Assembly (NCBI RefSeq): GCF_019656315.1
Contig: NZ_BPLU01000023.1
Location: 48,331-112,330 of the forward strand
Length of the DNA stretch: 64,000 nucleotides
From: Flavobacterium sp. UMI-01
GTDB lineage: Bacteria > Bacteroidota > Bacteroidia > Flavobacteriales > Flavobacteriaceae
Direction: 5' to 3'
Program-made: the position numbers and the translations under genes
Notes under the pieces: generated by a model
Seen by the model: the letters and a program-made list of their open reading frames with translations, nothing else
What the model was told of the DNA's origin: nothing
Databases searched by the model: none
In this document: one piece after another, positions 44,978 through 53,308 of the stretch
Layout: each line of letters begins with the position of its first letter
How positions within the stretch are numbered: the first letter of the stretch is position 1

Positions 44978-45217
44978 ACGCTTACTATTTTTAATTATTA
45001 TGAAAAGTAAACCATCAAAATCAGTGCTTTGATGGTTATACAGGGCTATTTTATTTTTTGGAGCTACTCCTCATCCGTTTCAACCATCCTGTTAGTGGTC
45101 TAACTGTGGTGAATAAAAAAATTCAATCACTTGGAGCTAAGCTTATCTCTAGTTTTGACACTTTAAGGCACTTTTACCAAAAGCCAAATTTGTGTTGATT
45201 TAAGAATTTTGAGCTAA
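44978..45217. other. nrdB-nrdA intergenic region with a hairpin
   Basis: A 10-bp perfect stem, AACCATCAAA (45010-45019) and TTTGATGGTT (45028-45037), with an 8-nt loop, lies 32 bp upstream of the nrdA start. It has no T-run on the minus strand, so it is not a simple terminator. The word TTGGAGCTA occurs twice (near 45058 and 45131). The region is long for two genes of one operon. I found no perfect TAnnTTTG on the minus strand. Confidence 0.5.
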
Positions 45218-46195
45218 TTAGAAATCGGCATCAAAAGATATTTTTTGCGAATCCGTATCGTTGTTCATCACACCAGCTTTTTGGTATTCAGCAACCCTCT
45301 TTTCAAAGAAATTGGTTTTTCCTTGTAACGAAATCATGTCCATAAAATCAAATGGATTTGGTGTATTGTACACTCTTTCACATTCTAATTCCACCAACAA
45401 TCTATCAGCAACAAACTCTAAGTATTGAGTCATCAAGCCTGCATTCATACCAATCAAACTTACTGGCAAAGACTCTGTAATAAATTCTCTTTCAATATCT
45501 AAAGCATTTACAATAATTTCTTTGATACGTTCTTTAGACACTTTATTCACTAAGTGATTGTTATGCAAATGCACAGCAAAGTCACAGTGAACTCCTTCGT
45601 CACGAGAAATCAATTCATTAGAAAAAGTCAAACCTGGCATTAAACCACGTTTTTTCAACCAGTAAATAGAACAAAATGCTCCTGAGAAGAAAATCCCTTC
45701 TACCGCAGCAAAAGCAATCAAACGTTCTGCAAAAGAATCTGATTCAATCCATTTCAATGCCCAGTCTGCCTTCTTTTTGATAGCTGGAAAAACCTCTAAT
45801 GCATTGAATAATTCTGACTTTTCAGCCTCATCCTTCACATAAGTATCAATCAATAGTGAATAGGTTTCACTATGAATATTCTCCATCATGATTTGGAAAC
45901 CATAAAAGAATTTTGCCTCCGCATACTGCACTTCATTAACAAAATTTTCTGCTAAGTTCTCATTTACAATCCCGTCTGAAGCGGCAAAAAAGGCTAATAT
46001 ATGTTTGATAAAAAAACGTTCATCATCATTCAATTTATTATTCCAATCGGATAAATCTTGATGCAAGTCAATCTCTTCAGCAGTCCAAAAACTAGCTTCC
46101 ATTGTCTTGTATCGCTCCCAAATATCTTGGTGCTTGATAGGAAAAATTACGAAACGATTTTTATTCTCTTGTAAAATAGGTTCTACTTGCGACAT
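45218..46195 (-). CDS. nrdB: Ribonucleotide reductase class I, beta subunit
   Basis: NrdB holds the diiron-tyrosyl radical cofactor. The 325-residue protein shows the ligands Glu105 and His108 with Tyr112 in [12 protein letters not shown], the position of the radical tyrosine (Tyr122 in E. coli), and [13 protein letters not shown] with further iron ligands. The length is typical for a class Ia/Ic-type small subunit, and the tyrosine points to Ia. nrdA follows on the same strand. Two DnaA-box-like sites lie upstream (46292-46300 and 46367-46375). Confidence 0.96.
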   Translation of the reverse strand: MSQVEPILQENKNRFVIFPIKHQDIWERYKTMEASFWTAEEIDLHQDLSDWNNKLNDDERFFIKHILAFFAASDGIVNENLAENFVNEVQYAEAKFFYGFQIMMENIHSETYSLLIDTYVKDEAEKSELFNALEVFPAIKKKADWALKWIESDSFAERLIAFAAVEGIFFSGAFCSIYWLKKRGLMPGLTFSNELISRDEGVHCDFAVHLHNNHLVNKVSKERIKEIIVNALDIEREFITESLPVSLIGMNAGLMTQYLEFVADRLLVELECERVYNTPNPFDFMDMISLQGKTNFFEKRVAEYQKAGVMNNDTDSQKISFDADF

Positions 46196-46444
46196 TACTA
46201 TTAGGTGTTTTTTTATTGAATTTTTAGCAGAAATCGATGCTTTCTGTGAACTACAAAGATTGAAAAATATTGTGACTATAAAAAGTCAAACTTATTCACA
46301 AAAAGCCCTAGTTTTTAACAACGACGTAAATAAACCGCACTTTTCATACAATTTACAACACGTTATTTATCAACACATTAACTTTATAACAATTCCAAAT
46401 AATTGCTTAAAACATACGGTTCAATACAGCAAAAACAAAGGGTT
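46196..46444. other. 249-bp region upstream of nrdB with DnaA-box-like sites
   Basis: TTATTCACA at 46292-46300 fits the DnaA box pattern TTATnCACA, and TTATCAACA at 46367-46375 is a near match. AATCTTTG at 46254-46261 on the minus strand is one base off the -7 consensus. No NrdR box palindrome was recognised. DnaA control is known for E. coli nrdAB, but here it is only a hint. Confidence 0.35.
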
Positions 46445-47029
46445 TTAACGTTTTCTTGAACCTTGTTTTTTCCATTCTTGAGCAACCAAATCCAACTCCG
46501 CATACCAGTCCTCTCCAAATCGTCTTACCAACGCTTCTTTGACAAATTTATACACCGGAACTTCCAATTCCTGGCCCAACGAACACGCATCATCACAGAT
46601 GTCCCATTTGTCATAATTCACCGCAGCAAACTCGGTAAAATCTTTAATGCGTATGGGATACAAATGACAAGATACTGGCTTTTTCCAATCCACAATTCCT
46701 TGATTGTAGGCCTGCTCAATACCACATAAAGCTGTTTTACCATCAAAAATTACATACGCGCAATCTTTGTTATCAATAAGTGGCGTTTCTAAATCACCGT
46801 CTGTTCCAGTAGTCCAAGCCCCTTGAGCCTCAATAGCAGCAATTCCTTCTTGACGAAGAAATGGTTTCACCTTAGGATAAAGAGCTTCCAAAATCTTAGC
46901 TTCTTCCTTACTCAAAGGTGCTCCCGCATCACCATCCACACAACAAGCCCCTTTACAAGCCGATAAATTACAAACAAATTCTTTTTCTAAAATATCTTCA
47001 GAAACAATGGTTTTCCCTAACTGAAACAT
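46445..47029 (-). CDS. DUF3109 protein with cysteine cluster
   Basis: The 194-residue protein is rich in cysteines: NLSACKGACCVDGDAG near the start, then DCAYVIF, ALCGIEQ, VSCHLYPIR and ICDDACSLG. This fits DUF3109 and the related YkgJ-type cysteine clusters thought to bind zinc or an iron-sulfur centre. Function is unknown. A perfect -7 element lies at 47059-47066. It is on the same strand as nrdB, 249 bp upstream of it. Confidence 0.88.
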   Translation of the reverse strand: MFQLGKTIVSEDILEKEFVCNLSACKGACCVDGDAGAPLSKEEAKILEALYPKVKPFLRQEGIAAIEAQGAWTTGTDGDLETPLIDNKDCAYVIFDGKTALCGIEQAYNQGIVDWKKPVSCHLYPIRIKDFTEFAAVNYDKWDICDDACSLGQELEVPVYKFVKEALVRRFGEDWYAELDLVAQEWKKQGSRKR

Positions 47030-47410
47030 GGATTACAATTACTTTATTTATTAAAGTACAAAGGTAGTCAAACAAAAACATATCGAAGAAACAAAACAAA
47101 GCTATTAACATTTTTCAAGGACAAATTACCCTACTTTACCCTGGAAATCAATATCATTTCTAATCCATTAAAAACGCAGTCATGCTATACCAACTCCCTT
47201 ATCATTCTTTGTCATAGTTTTCCAAAAAACAAAAAAACACTGTAGCGTTGCGCTGTTAAAAAATTTGCAGTTAATGTTAAAGCGCTATCGGGTTCCATAT
47301 TTTTTTTATAATTTTACCCCCTAATTTAATCTGTAAAGGTCTTAAAAAGGCCACAATAACTAGCACAACACCCCTATTTAAGTCTTTACTCCAAAACAAA
47401 TTAACTTCTT
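47030..47410. other. 381-bp gap between divergent genes
   Basis: It contains the -7 element of the DUF3109 gene at 47059-47066. Near 47240-47290 there is a GC-richer stretch with GCGTTGCGCTGTTAA and TTAATGTTAAAGCGCTATCG, whose meaning I cannot tell. No perfect TAnnTTTG faces the small membrane-protein gene at 47411. No RNA gene or terminator was recognised. Confidence 0.4.
47059..47066 (-). promoter_or_regulatory. -7 element of the DUF3109 gene
   Basis: The minus strand reads TACCTTTG, 29 nt upstream of the ATG at 47029. Confidence 0.5.
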
Positions 47411-47611
47411 ATGAAAATCTTTATCAACATATTAGTGTTTTTAGCTGTCGCACTAATAATTTTCAACATCACAATGTTAGATTTTAAAGATCCTTTCCAC
47501 GGCGATAGCGCCGTAGCATTCATTGGAATTGCAGCTTCGTTTTGCGCCGTTTTAATTCTTTTAATTTTTAAGATGTCCAAAAAAATTGAAGAAAAAACTA
47601 ACGACAAATAA
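47411..47611 (+). CDS. Small two-helix membrane protein, unknown
   Basis: The 66-residue protein has two hydrophobic helices (about residues 4-24 and 35-53), joined by a short loop DFKDPFHGDSA, and a basic tail (KMSKKIEEKTNDK). I do not recognise a named family. It begins 2 bp before the next gene's upstream gap closes, and the flavoprotein gene starts 2 bp after its stop, so the two are surely co-transcribed. Function is unknown. Confidence 0.75.
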   Translation: MKIFINILVFLAVALIIFNITMLDFKDPFHGDSAVAFIGIAASFCAVLILLIFKMSKKIEEKTNDK

Positions 47612-47613
47612 AC

Positions 47614-48228
47614 ATGAAATTTGATGTTTTAATTATTGGTGGCGGTGTTTCTAGTGTTTCTTGCGCATTGGTTTTAGGGTCAGCACAATACAAAGCATTT
47701 GCAAAAAGCAAAAAAATAGGCATCATCACTCACCAAAAAACATCAGCACTTCAGGATGCTATTTTTTACAACGCCTACGGAATTGCTCCAGGAACTTTAG
47801 GCTCAGAATTGCTCAACAGCTCTACCGAACATTTAGCGGAGACTTATCCGCACGTCACGCAAATACCGAACGAAAAAGTACTATCGGTTGAAGGCACTGC
47901 ACCTCATTTTAAAATCACAACTAACAAAAACACTTATACTGCTGAAATAGTGGTTATAGGTATTGGCTCTGCCAACACTTTTGCTATCGAAGGTTTAATG
48001 CCTTATGTTATACCTCATCAAAAGGCACTTCCTATAAAAAACCGCATTCAATTGCAAAACACAGACCATAAAGTTACCGATGGAATTTATGTTATAGGCA
48101 CTTTGGCAGGATGGAGAAGCCAACTCGCTATTGCTGCAGGTAGTGGCGCCGCTGTGGCGACGGATATATTAACACTTTGGAATGAAGGAGAACAAACCCA
48201 TTCTCACGACAGCATCCGTGTAAAATAA
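47614..48228 (+). CDS. Small thioredoxin-reductase-like FAD protein
   Basis: The 204-residue protein has the FAD-binding loop FDVLIIGGGVSSVSCALVLG (3-22) and a C-terminal FAD motif DGIYVIGTLAGWRSQLAIAAGSGAAVA, as in thioredoxin reductases. It is much shorter than a full enzyme (about 310 residues): the NADPH domain and the CxxC pair are missing. It could depend on a partner or on another electron source. It lies 2 bp after the small membrane-protein gene, suggesting a membrane-linked pair. It is convergent with the S41 protease gene (3-bp gap). Confidence 0.8.
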   Translation: MKFDVLIIGGGVSSVSCALVLGSAQYKAFAKSKKIGIITHQKTSALQDAIFYNAYGIAPGTLGSELLNSSTEHLAETYPHVTQIPNEKVLSVEGTAPHFKITTNKNTYTAEIVVIGIGSANTFAIEGLMPYVIPHQKALPIKNRIQLQNTDHKVTDGIYVIGTLAGWRSQLAIAAGSGAAVATDILTLWNEGEQTHSHDSIRVK

Positions 48229-48231
48229 CAT

Positions 48232-49800
48232 TTATTTCCCCATCAACACTCTTTGAATCATCTTATCTTCTTTTAAAAGCAGTTCGTAATACGCATTATC
48301 TCCATACAATTGACGAGCCATTTCGGCATGTAAATAACGCTTAACAACCCCTTGACTACCTGAAAGATTGAGCGCCAACCTATTTTTATAGATATATTCT
48401 TGGAAGCGTTTGTAATAGACCTCTTCTTGCTCCATTTGAGTCAAAAATTTCCGAAAAGCCATCTGTTTAAAATCGTTACGATGTTTATCTAATTGTTCAA
48501 AAACAAAGTTCCCTACAATCCCCGATTGCAAGAGGTAATTCACATTGGGATTATCTGTTTCGAGAGGTACAAAAATATCCGGAACGATTCCTCCACCCCC
48601 AAAGACGATTCGCCCTTTTGGCGTTTTAAATTGCAAACTATCTGCTATTTTTATACTATCTTTAGCATACAATTCTCCCGACAAAAATCGAGACTCTGCT
48701 TCTTTAAAATAAGATTCATTTCCTTTTTTATATGATTTTTGAATCGAACGACCAGTAGGCGTATAATACCTCGCTACCGTCAATCTTACTGCCGATCCAT
48801 CTTGGAAATTCATTTCGCGTTGCACCAAGCCTTTCCCAAAAGACCGCCTACCTACCACCACTCCGCGATCATTATCTTGAATAGCCCCTGCTAAAATTTC
48901 GCTAGCAGAAGCACTATTTTCATTGATTAAAATTATTACTTTACCTTCTTTAAAAACGCCATTCCCTGTCGCAAATGTCTTTTCAACCATGTCTTTTTTA
49001 TTTTTAGTAAAAACAATGAGTTGGTCTTTTTTCAAAAAAACATCAGCAATCGCTATCGCTTGCTCCATATAGCCTCCACCATTATCTCTAACATCAATAA
49101 TTACTGAGGTCATTCCTGCTTTTTTCAATTGCAACAAAGCGGATTTGAATTCCTTAAACGTAGTTTCAGCAAAACGGTTGATTTTTATATATCCTTTGTG
49201 AGGTTTCAACAGCAAGGCAACATCTACACTTTTTAAAGGTATCACTTCTCGTTCCAAATTGAAACGCATTAATTTGCGTTGTGATTTTCTATAAACCACC
49301 AACTGAACCGATGAACCACGAGTGCCTTTTAACTGAGAAAACAAACTGTCATTAGGCAATTTACGTCCAAACAATTTAGTGTTGTTAGCATACAAAATTC
49401 GGTCGCCCGCTTTTATTCCCGCTTTGGCCGAAGGACCGTTTTCTATAGGGCGAATAACTGCCAAGCTATCTTTGTACATGTAAAAACTAATCCCGATACC
49501 TACAAAATCACCTCGCATATTTTCTTCAACCCGCATTTGTTCCTCTGTAGGCACATATACAGAATGAGGATCGAGTTGTTTCATGATTTTATCCACAGTG
49601 AGATTAACAATCGAATCCGTATTAACATCATCGATATAATCATTTTCAATAAAATCAATTAATTGACTAAGCTTGTCTTTAGCACTATTGGTAGCCAAAA
49701 AAGGCGTTTGGGTAGAAGTTTGCATCCATTCGCCCAACACCACACCTACAGCTAAAGTAACTCCAAATAAAAAGGGCAAATATTTTGAATGGATTTTCAT
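48232..49800 (-). CDS. S41-family C-terminal processing protease
   Basis: CTP-type S41 proteases cut periplasmic proteins from the C-terminus. The 522-residue protein has an N-terminal membrane anchor (about 8-26), a PDZ domain (about 95-175, with GIGISFYMYKDSLAVIRPI), and a catalytic domain in which NSASASEILAG places the likely nucleophile at Ser298 and RRSFGKGLVQ gives Lys323, the same 25-residue spacing as in CtpA. It starts directly at the dCMP deaminase stop; with HupE/UreJ the three form an operon. Confidence 0.94.
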   Translation of the reverse strand: MKIHSKYLPFLFGVTLAVGVVLGEWMQTSTQTPFLATNSAKDKLSQLIDFIENDYIDDVNTDSIVNLTVDKIMKQLDPHSVYVPTEEQMRVEENMRGDFVGIGISFYMYKDSLAVIRPIENGPSAKAGIKAGDRILYANNTKLFGRKLPNDSLFSQLKGTRGSSVQLVVYRKSQRKLMRFNLEREVIPLKSVDVALLLKPHKGYIKINRFAETTFKEFKSALLQLKKAGMTSVIIDVRDNGGGYMEQAIAIADVFLKKDQLIVFTKNKKDMVEKTFATGNGVFKEGKVIILINENSASASEILAGAIQDNDRGVVVGRRSFGKGLVQREMNFQDGSAVRLTVARYYTPTGRSIQKSYKKGNESYFKEAESRFLSGELYAKDSIKIADSLQFKTPKGRIVFGGGGIVPDIFVPLETDNPNVNYLLQSGIVGNFVFEQLDKHRNDFKQMAFRKFLTQMEQEEVYYKRFQEYIYKNRLALNLSGSQGVVKRYLHAEMARQLYGDNAYYELLLKEDKMIQRVLMGK

Positions 49801-50232
49801 CTAATCTTCTAAGTCCTCAATGTGGTCCACAATCACCCCCGCTTTTTTCAGAAATTCAATTCCTGAATTATCTCGGTATCCATTATGATACACCACTCTT
49901 TTAATCCCCGATTGATGAATCAACTTACTACATTCTTTACATGGCGAAAGCGTAATATACAAAGTAGCCCCTTCACATGATTGGGTCGAGCGTGCCACCT
50001 TCAAGATGGCATTGGCTTCTGCATGCAACACATCCCATCGCGTTAATCCTGTTTCGTCTTCGCAACAGTTATCAAAACCCGATGGAGTTCCATTATAACC
50101 ATCAGAAATTATCATTCTATCTTTGACAATAATTGCCCCTACCTTTTTGCGTTGGCAATACGACAACAACCCCCACTCAGTGGCAATCCTCAGGTATGCC
50201 TTATCGTATTTATTTAATTTTAATTTTTCCAT
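49801..50232 (-). CDS. dCMP deaminase family protein (ComEB-like)
   Basis: dCMP deaminase makes dUMP, the precursor of dTMP. The 143-residue protein has the zinc and catalytic residues His70-Ala-Glu72 and Cys98/Cys101 in LSPCKECSKL, and a GYNGTPSGFDNC loop typical of dCMP deaminases. It lies 1 bp after the HupE/UreJ gene and abuts the S41 protease gene. Other dNTP genes in the window are nrdAB and dgt. Confidence 0.93.
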   Translation of the reverse strand: MEKLKLNKYDKAYLRIATEWGLLSYCQRKKVGAIIVKDRMIISDGYNGTPSGFDNCCEDETGLTRWDVLHAEANAILKVARSTQSCEGATLYITLSPCKECSKLIHQSGIKRVVYHNGYRDNSGIEFLKKAGVIVDHIEDLED

Positions 50233-50233
50233 T

Positions 50234-50827
50234 TTACTTTAACCACATTTCGTTTTCCAATACCATTGGTATTACAACTCCAATTATAAACGCAGACATC
50301 ACCAAGGTCCAATCTCTTTTTGAAAATCTAAAAAAAGTTTGCACTATATAGGATAGAATCAACATAACAAAAACAACCACTAATTGTCCTACTTCAATAC
50401 CCAATGAAAACTCACTCAAAGGCAATAATTTTCCAACTGTATTCCCAGAAAGAATAGATTTAAAATAGCTTGAAAAACCTAAACCATGTATAATTCCAAA
50501 AAACAAAGTTACAAACACAATCAAATTAATGCTTTCCTTCTTATTGCTTTTGCCAGCTGTAAAAAGATTAAATAATGCCACTATTAATATGGTCACTGGA
50601 ATCAACATCTCCACCACACTGACTTTTATTGCAACAATCCCAAAAATAACCAACAACAAGGACATGGTATGCCCTAAGGTAAATAAGGTAACCAGTAACA
50701 AGATTTGTTTCCAGTCCTTGAAACTAAAGGGAACCGATAATGCGATTAAAAACAAAATATGGTCATAAGAATAAACATCCAAGATATGTTTAAATCCTAA
50801 TTGAAAATACATTAAAAATTCTGACAT
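50234..50827 (-). CDS. HupE/UreJ-family membrane protein
   Basis: The 197-residue protein has about six transmembrane helices and the family's start FKHILDVYSYDHILFLIALS, followed by FTLGHTMSLLLVIFG and FFGIIHGLGFSSYFK. HupE and UreJ proteins are thought to carry nickel or cobalt, yet no hydrogenase or urease gene is present here, and in Bacteroidetes this family is widespread without them. It heads an operon with dCMP deaminase and an S41 protease. Confidence 0.88.
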   Translation of the reverse strand: MSEFLMYFQLGFKHILDVYSYDHILFLIALSVPFSFKDWKQILLLVTLFTLGHTMSLLLVIFGIVAIKVSVVEMLIPVTILIVALFNLFTAGKSNKKESINLIVFVTLFFGIIHGLGFSSYFKSILSGNTVGKLLPLSEFSLGIEVGQLVVVFVMLILSYIVQTFFRFSKRDWTLVMSAFIIGVVIPMVLENEMWLK

Positions 50828-51139
50828 AGGTTTTTATATTATTAATAAGATATGGGATTGTAAACTTACAATTTATTTTGAAAAGGAACATTCCCTTCAA
50901 TTGAAAACGACAAAAGCCCTTCTAAATTGCTCCAAACCACCTCTATTCTCCATCTCAAGAACCGCTTTTAATTCTACCTCACTGGCTAAAACAGGTCTCA
51001 AACACACGACCTGAACCGTTTTTGAACGCATAGAATTTAATTTAAACTAGTGGTCTTTTTTTCTATATTAAAAATTTAACAATTAGAATTTAAAAAAATA
51101 AAAATTGAATTATCTTTGCCCAATATAAAAACAATAATT
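50828..51139. other. 312-bp gap with a possible gene remnant
   Basis: On the minus strand a 44-codon frame runs from 51031 to 50897 and starts MRSKTVQVVCLRPVLASEVE. Another frame continues with FSIEGNVPFQNKL to a stop at 50866-50868. The two look like pieces of one broken coding region, but I do not recognise it. The terB -7 element is at 51111-51118. No terminator or RNA gene is seen. Confidence 0.35.
51111..51118 (+). promoter_or_regulatory. -7 element of terB-like gene
   Basis: TATCTTTG fits TAnnTTTG and ends 21 nt upstream of the ATG at 51140. It overlaps an alternative TTG start at 51116, which is thereby excluded. Confidence 0.6.
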
Positions 51140-51571
51140 ATGTCATTTTCAGATTTATTTGATAGCGAATTCAAGCAAAGAAACAAAGGTCACTTTTCTG
51201 CAATTGTTCGTGTTGCTCTAGCTGACGGTGTTGTAGCGCCAGAAGAAAAAAACTTTTTGGACAAATTAGCTACGAAACTTGAAATTTCGGCTACAGAATA
51301 CGAAGAAATTTTAGAAAATCCTGCCATTTACCCCATAAACCCTCCTTACTTGTACAGCCAACGCCTTGAGCGTTTGTACGACTTAGTGAGAATGGTTCAT
51401 GTAGATCACCAATTAGGTGACAAACAAGAAACGGTTTTAAAGAAAATTGCCATTGGTTTAGGATTCACGCCTAGCAATGTGAATTACATCGTTGCTAAAG
51501 CATTATCACTTGTTGACAAAAAAGTTGATTTTGATACGTTTGCTTATGAAATGCAAAACATGTACAAATAA
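51140..51571 (+). CDS. TerB-family protein
   Basis: TerB proteins are small all-helical metal-binding proteins first seen in tellurite-resistance clusters; the single-copy forms in Bacteroidetes have no known role. The 143-residue protein shows the TerB pattern: FSAIVRVALADGVVAPEEKN near residue 20-39 with an EF-like acidic stretch, and VHVDHQLGDKQETVLKKIA near 92-110. No other ter gene lies nearby. The start at 51140 is set by the -7 element. A strong terminator follows. Confidence 0.85.
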   Translation: MSFSDLFDSEFKQRNKGHFSAIVRVALADGVVAPEEKNFLDKLATKLEISATEYEEILENPAIYPINPPYLYSQRLERLYDLVRMVHVDHQLGDKQETVLKKIAIGLGFTPSNVNYIVAKALSLVDKKVDFDTFAYEMQNMYK

Positions 51572-51588
51572 TACCTTTTTATACCATA

Positions 51589-51622
51589 AAAAAAGCTCTT
51601 GAATTGTTTCAAGAGCTTTTTT
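51589..51622. terminator. Bidirectional terminator between terB-like gene and fbp
   Basis: The arms, including AAAGCTCTTGAA and TTTCAAGAGCTTTTTT, pair over about 15 bp with a 3-nt loop, and have A and T runs at the ends. Confidence 0.92.
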
Positions 51623-51646
51623 ATTTTACAGCCGTTGCAGTTTGAA

Positions 51647-52657
51647 TTATTGATTTGCTTTACGCATAAACTCCTCCGCTTTTTCCACCATATTATAACT
51701 ACCACAGAAAAAGGGCACTCTTTCATGAAGTTCTTTAGGCTTAATTTCCATAATACGCTTAAAACCGTCCGAAGCCTTACCTCCAGCTTGTTCCGCAATA
51801 AAAGCCATAGGATTACACTCATACAACAAGCGCAATTTACCATTAGGAGCTTTAGAACTCGTAGGATAAATATAAATTCCTCCTTTAATCATATTTCTAT
51901 GAATATCCGAAACCAAACTTCCTATATAGCGTGACGTATAAGGACGATCACCTTCTTCAGACTGGCAATATTTGATGTAGTCTTTTACCCCTTGCGGAAA
52001 TTGAATATAATTCCCTTCGTTAATCGAATAAATATGTCCGTCTTTTGAAAACTGCATATTAGGATGTGACAAATAAAATGTTCCAATGGCAGGATTCAAT
52101 GTAAAACCGTTCACTCCATGTCCTGTAGTGTACACTAACATAGTAGAAGTACCATAAATTACATAACCTGCTGCCACTTGACAAGTTCCAGGCTGTAAAA
52201 AATCTTCCAAAGTTACAGGTGTCCCAATAGGAGTGATTCTGCGGTACACTGAAAAAACAGTTCCCACCGACACGTTTACATCGATATTTGACGAACCATC
52301 AAGAGGATCCATCAAAACGATGTACTTGTTAGCGTGCTTGTTGTCATTTCCTCTCACCGTAATAAAATCATCATTCTCCTCCGATGCGATACCACATACA
52401 ATCTCACGATTGATTAGCGTTTGGATGAAAATTTCATTAGCATAGACATCTAATTTTTGCTGGTCTTCTCCCTGAATGTTCTGCTCTCCAGCAGCTCCTG
52501 TAATATCAACCAATCCTGCTTTATTCACCTTGTAACTGACCACTTTGGCAGCCAAGCGAATGGAATTGATGATTCTGGACAATTCTCCAGACGAATATTG
52601 AAACGCTTTTTGGTTTTCAATAATAAATTCTCCGAGTGTTTTGTTGCGTTCTTCCAT
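51647..52657 (-). CDS. fbp: Class I fructose-1,6-bisphosphatase
   Basis: Fbp removes the 1-phosphate of fructose 1,6-bisphosphate in gluconeogenesis. The 336-residue protein has the metal motif [19 protein letters not shown] near residue 114-132 and the C-terminal active-site segment [19 protein letters not shown]. The length is typical for class I. A GATATTTG, one base off the -7 consensus, lies at 52689-52696 on the minus strand. It is convergent with the TerB gene, with a shared terminator. Confidence 0.97.
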   Translation of the reverse strand: MEERNKTLGEFIIENQKAFQYSSGELSRIINSIRLAAKVVSYKVNKAGLVDITGAAGEQNIQGEDQQKLDVYANEIFIQTLINREIVCGIASEENDDFITVRGNDNKHANKYIVLMDPLDGSSNIDVNVSVGTVFSVYRRITPIGTPVTLEDFLQPGTCQVAAGYVIYGTSTMLVYTTGHGVNGFTLNPAIGTFYLSHPNMQFSKDGHIYSINEGNYIQFPQGVKDYIKYCQSEEGDRPYTSRYIGSLVSDIHRNMIKGGIYIYPTSSKAPNGKLRLLYECNPMAFIAEQAGGKASDGFKRIMEIKPKELHERVPFFCGSYNMVEKAEEFMRKANQ

Positions 52658-52748
52658 TTAAGAAATCGTTGTAGTTAGTTTGAAGTCACAAATATCGTTT
52701 TTTTTGTGAAAAGGAAAATAATAAAACAAACCTAATTTGTTAGTATTG

Positions 52749-52756
52749 TATATTTG
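52749..52756 (+). promoter_or_regulatory. -7 element of the acetyltransferase gene
   Basis: TATATTTG fits TAnnTTTG and ends 49 nt upstream of the ATG at 52806. Confidence 0.45.
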
Positions 52757-52805
52757 CTGAAATAATTATTTAACAGATTGTTATAAAAATACAAACCCCA
52801 TTGCT

Positions 52806-53279
52806 ATGATCATCCGAAAAGGCATTCCACAAGACATGCAAGCCGTTCTGGAATTGATTCAGGAATTGGCCCATTTTGAAAAAGAACCTCAAGCGGTTGA
52901 ACTTACGACTGATCAATTGCTTCAGGATGGTTTTGGTAAGAATCCTTTGTTTGAGGTATTTGTTGCTGAGCAAAACGGTAAAATCATTGGAATGGCGTTG
53001 TATTATTACAAATATTCCACTTGGAAAGGCAAAAGCATCCATTTAGAAGATTTGATTGTAACAGCTAGCGAAAGAGGTAATGGCGTAGGCCAAAAACTAT
53101 TGGAAACCATGGTTGCTTTGGCTCAAAAAGAAAAAGTAAAACGTCTGGAATGGAATGTTTTAGACTGGAACACACCTGCCATTGATTTTTACCAACAATC
53201 AGGAGCTGAAATTTTAAAAGAATGGCAGCTGGTTAGGCTAGATGAATCGAGAATTATTAATTTTGCCAAAAAAAATTAA
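52806..53279 (+). CDS. GNAT acetyltransferase, SSAT-like
   Basis: The 157-residue protein resembles spermidine/spermine N1-acetyltransferases across its whole length: LLQDGFGKNPLFEVFVAE (about 39-56), GMALYYYKYSTWKGKSIHLED (about 62-82), the acetyl-CoA loop ERGNGVGQKLL and NTPAIDFYQQSGAEIL. The animal paralog SSAT2 acts on thialysine rather than polyamines, so the substrate here is open. Aspartate kinase follows after 29 bp on the same strand, which may hint at a lysine-like substrate. Confidence 0.85.
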   Translation: MIIRKGIPQDMQAVLELIQELAHFEKEPQAVELTTDQLLQDGFGKNPLFEVFVAEQNGKIIGMALYYYKYSTWKGKSIHLEDLIVTASERGNGVGQKLLETMVALAQKEKVKRLEWNVLDWNTPAIDFYQQSGAEILKEWQLVRLDESRIINFAKKN

Positions 53280-53308
53280 ATTAAAAAAAATAAATCACAA
53301 TTAAGAAC

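Noticed and set aside
46107..46448. Plus-strand 113-codon open frame over the nrdB start
   Set aside because: It is a shadow of nrdB and the AT-rich upstream region, with no protein-like features.
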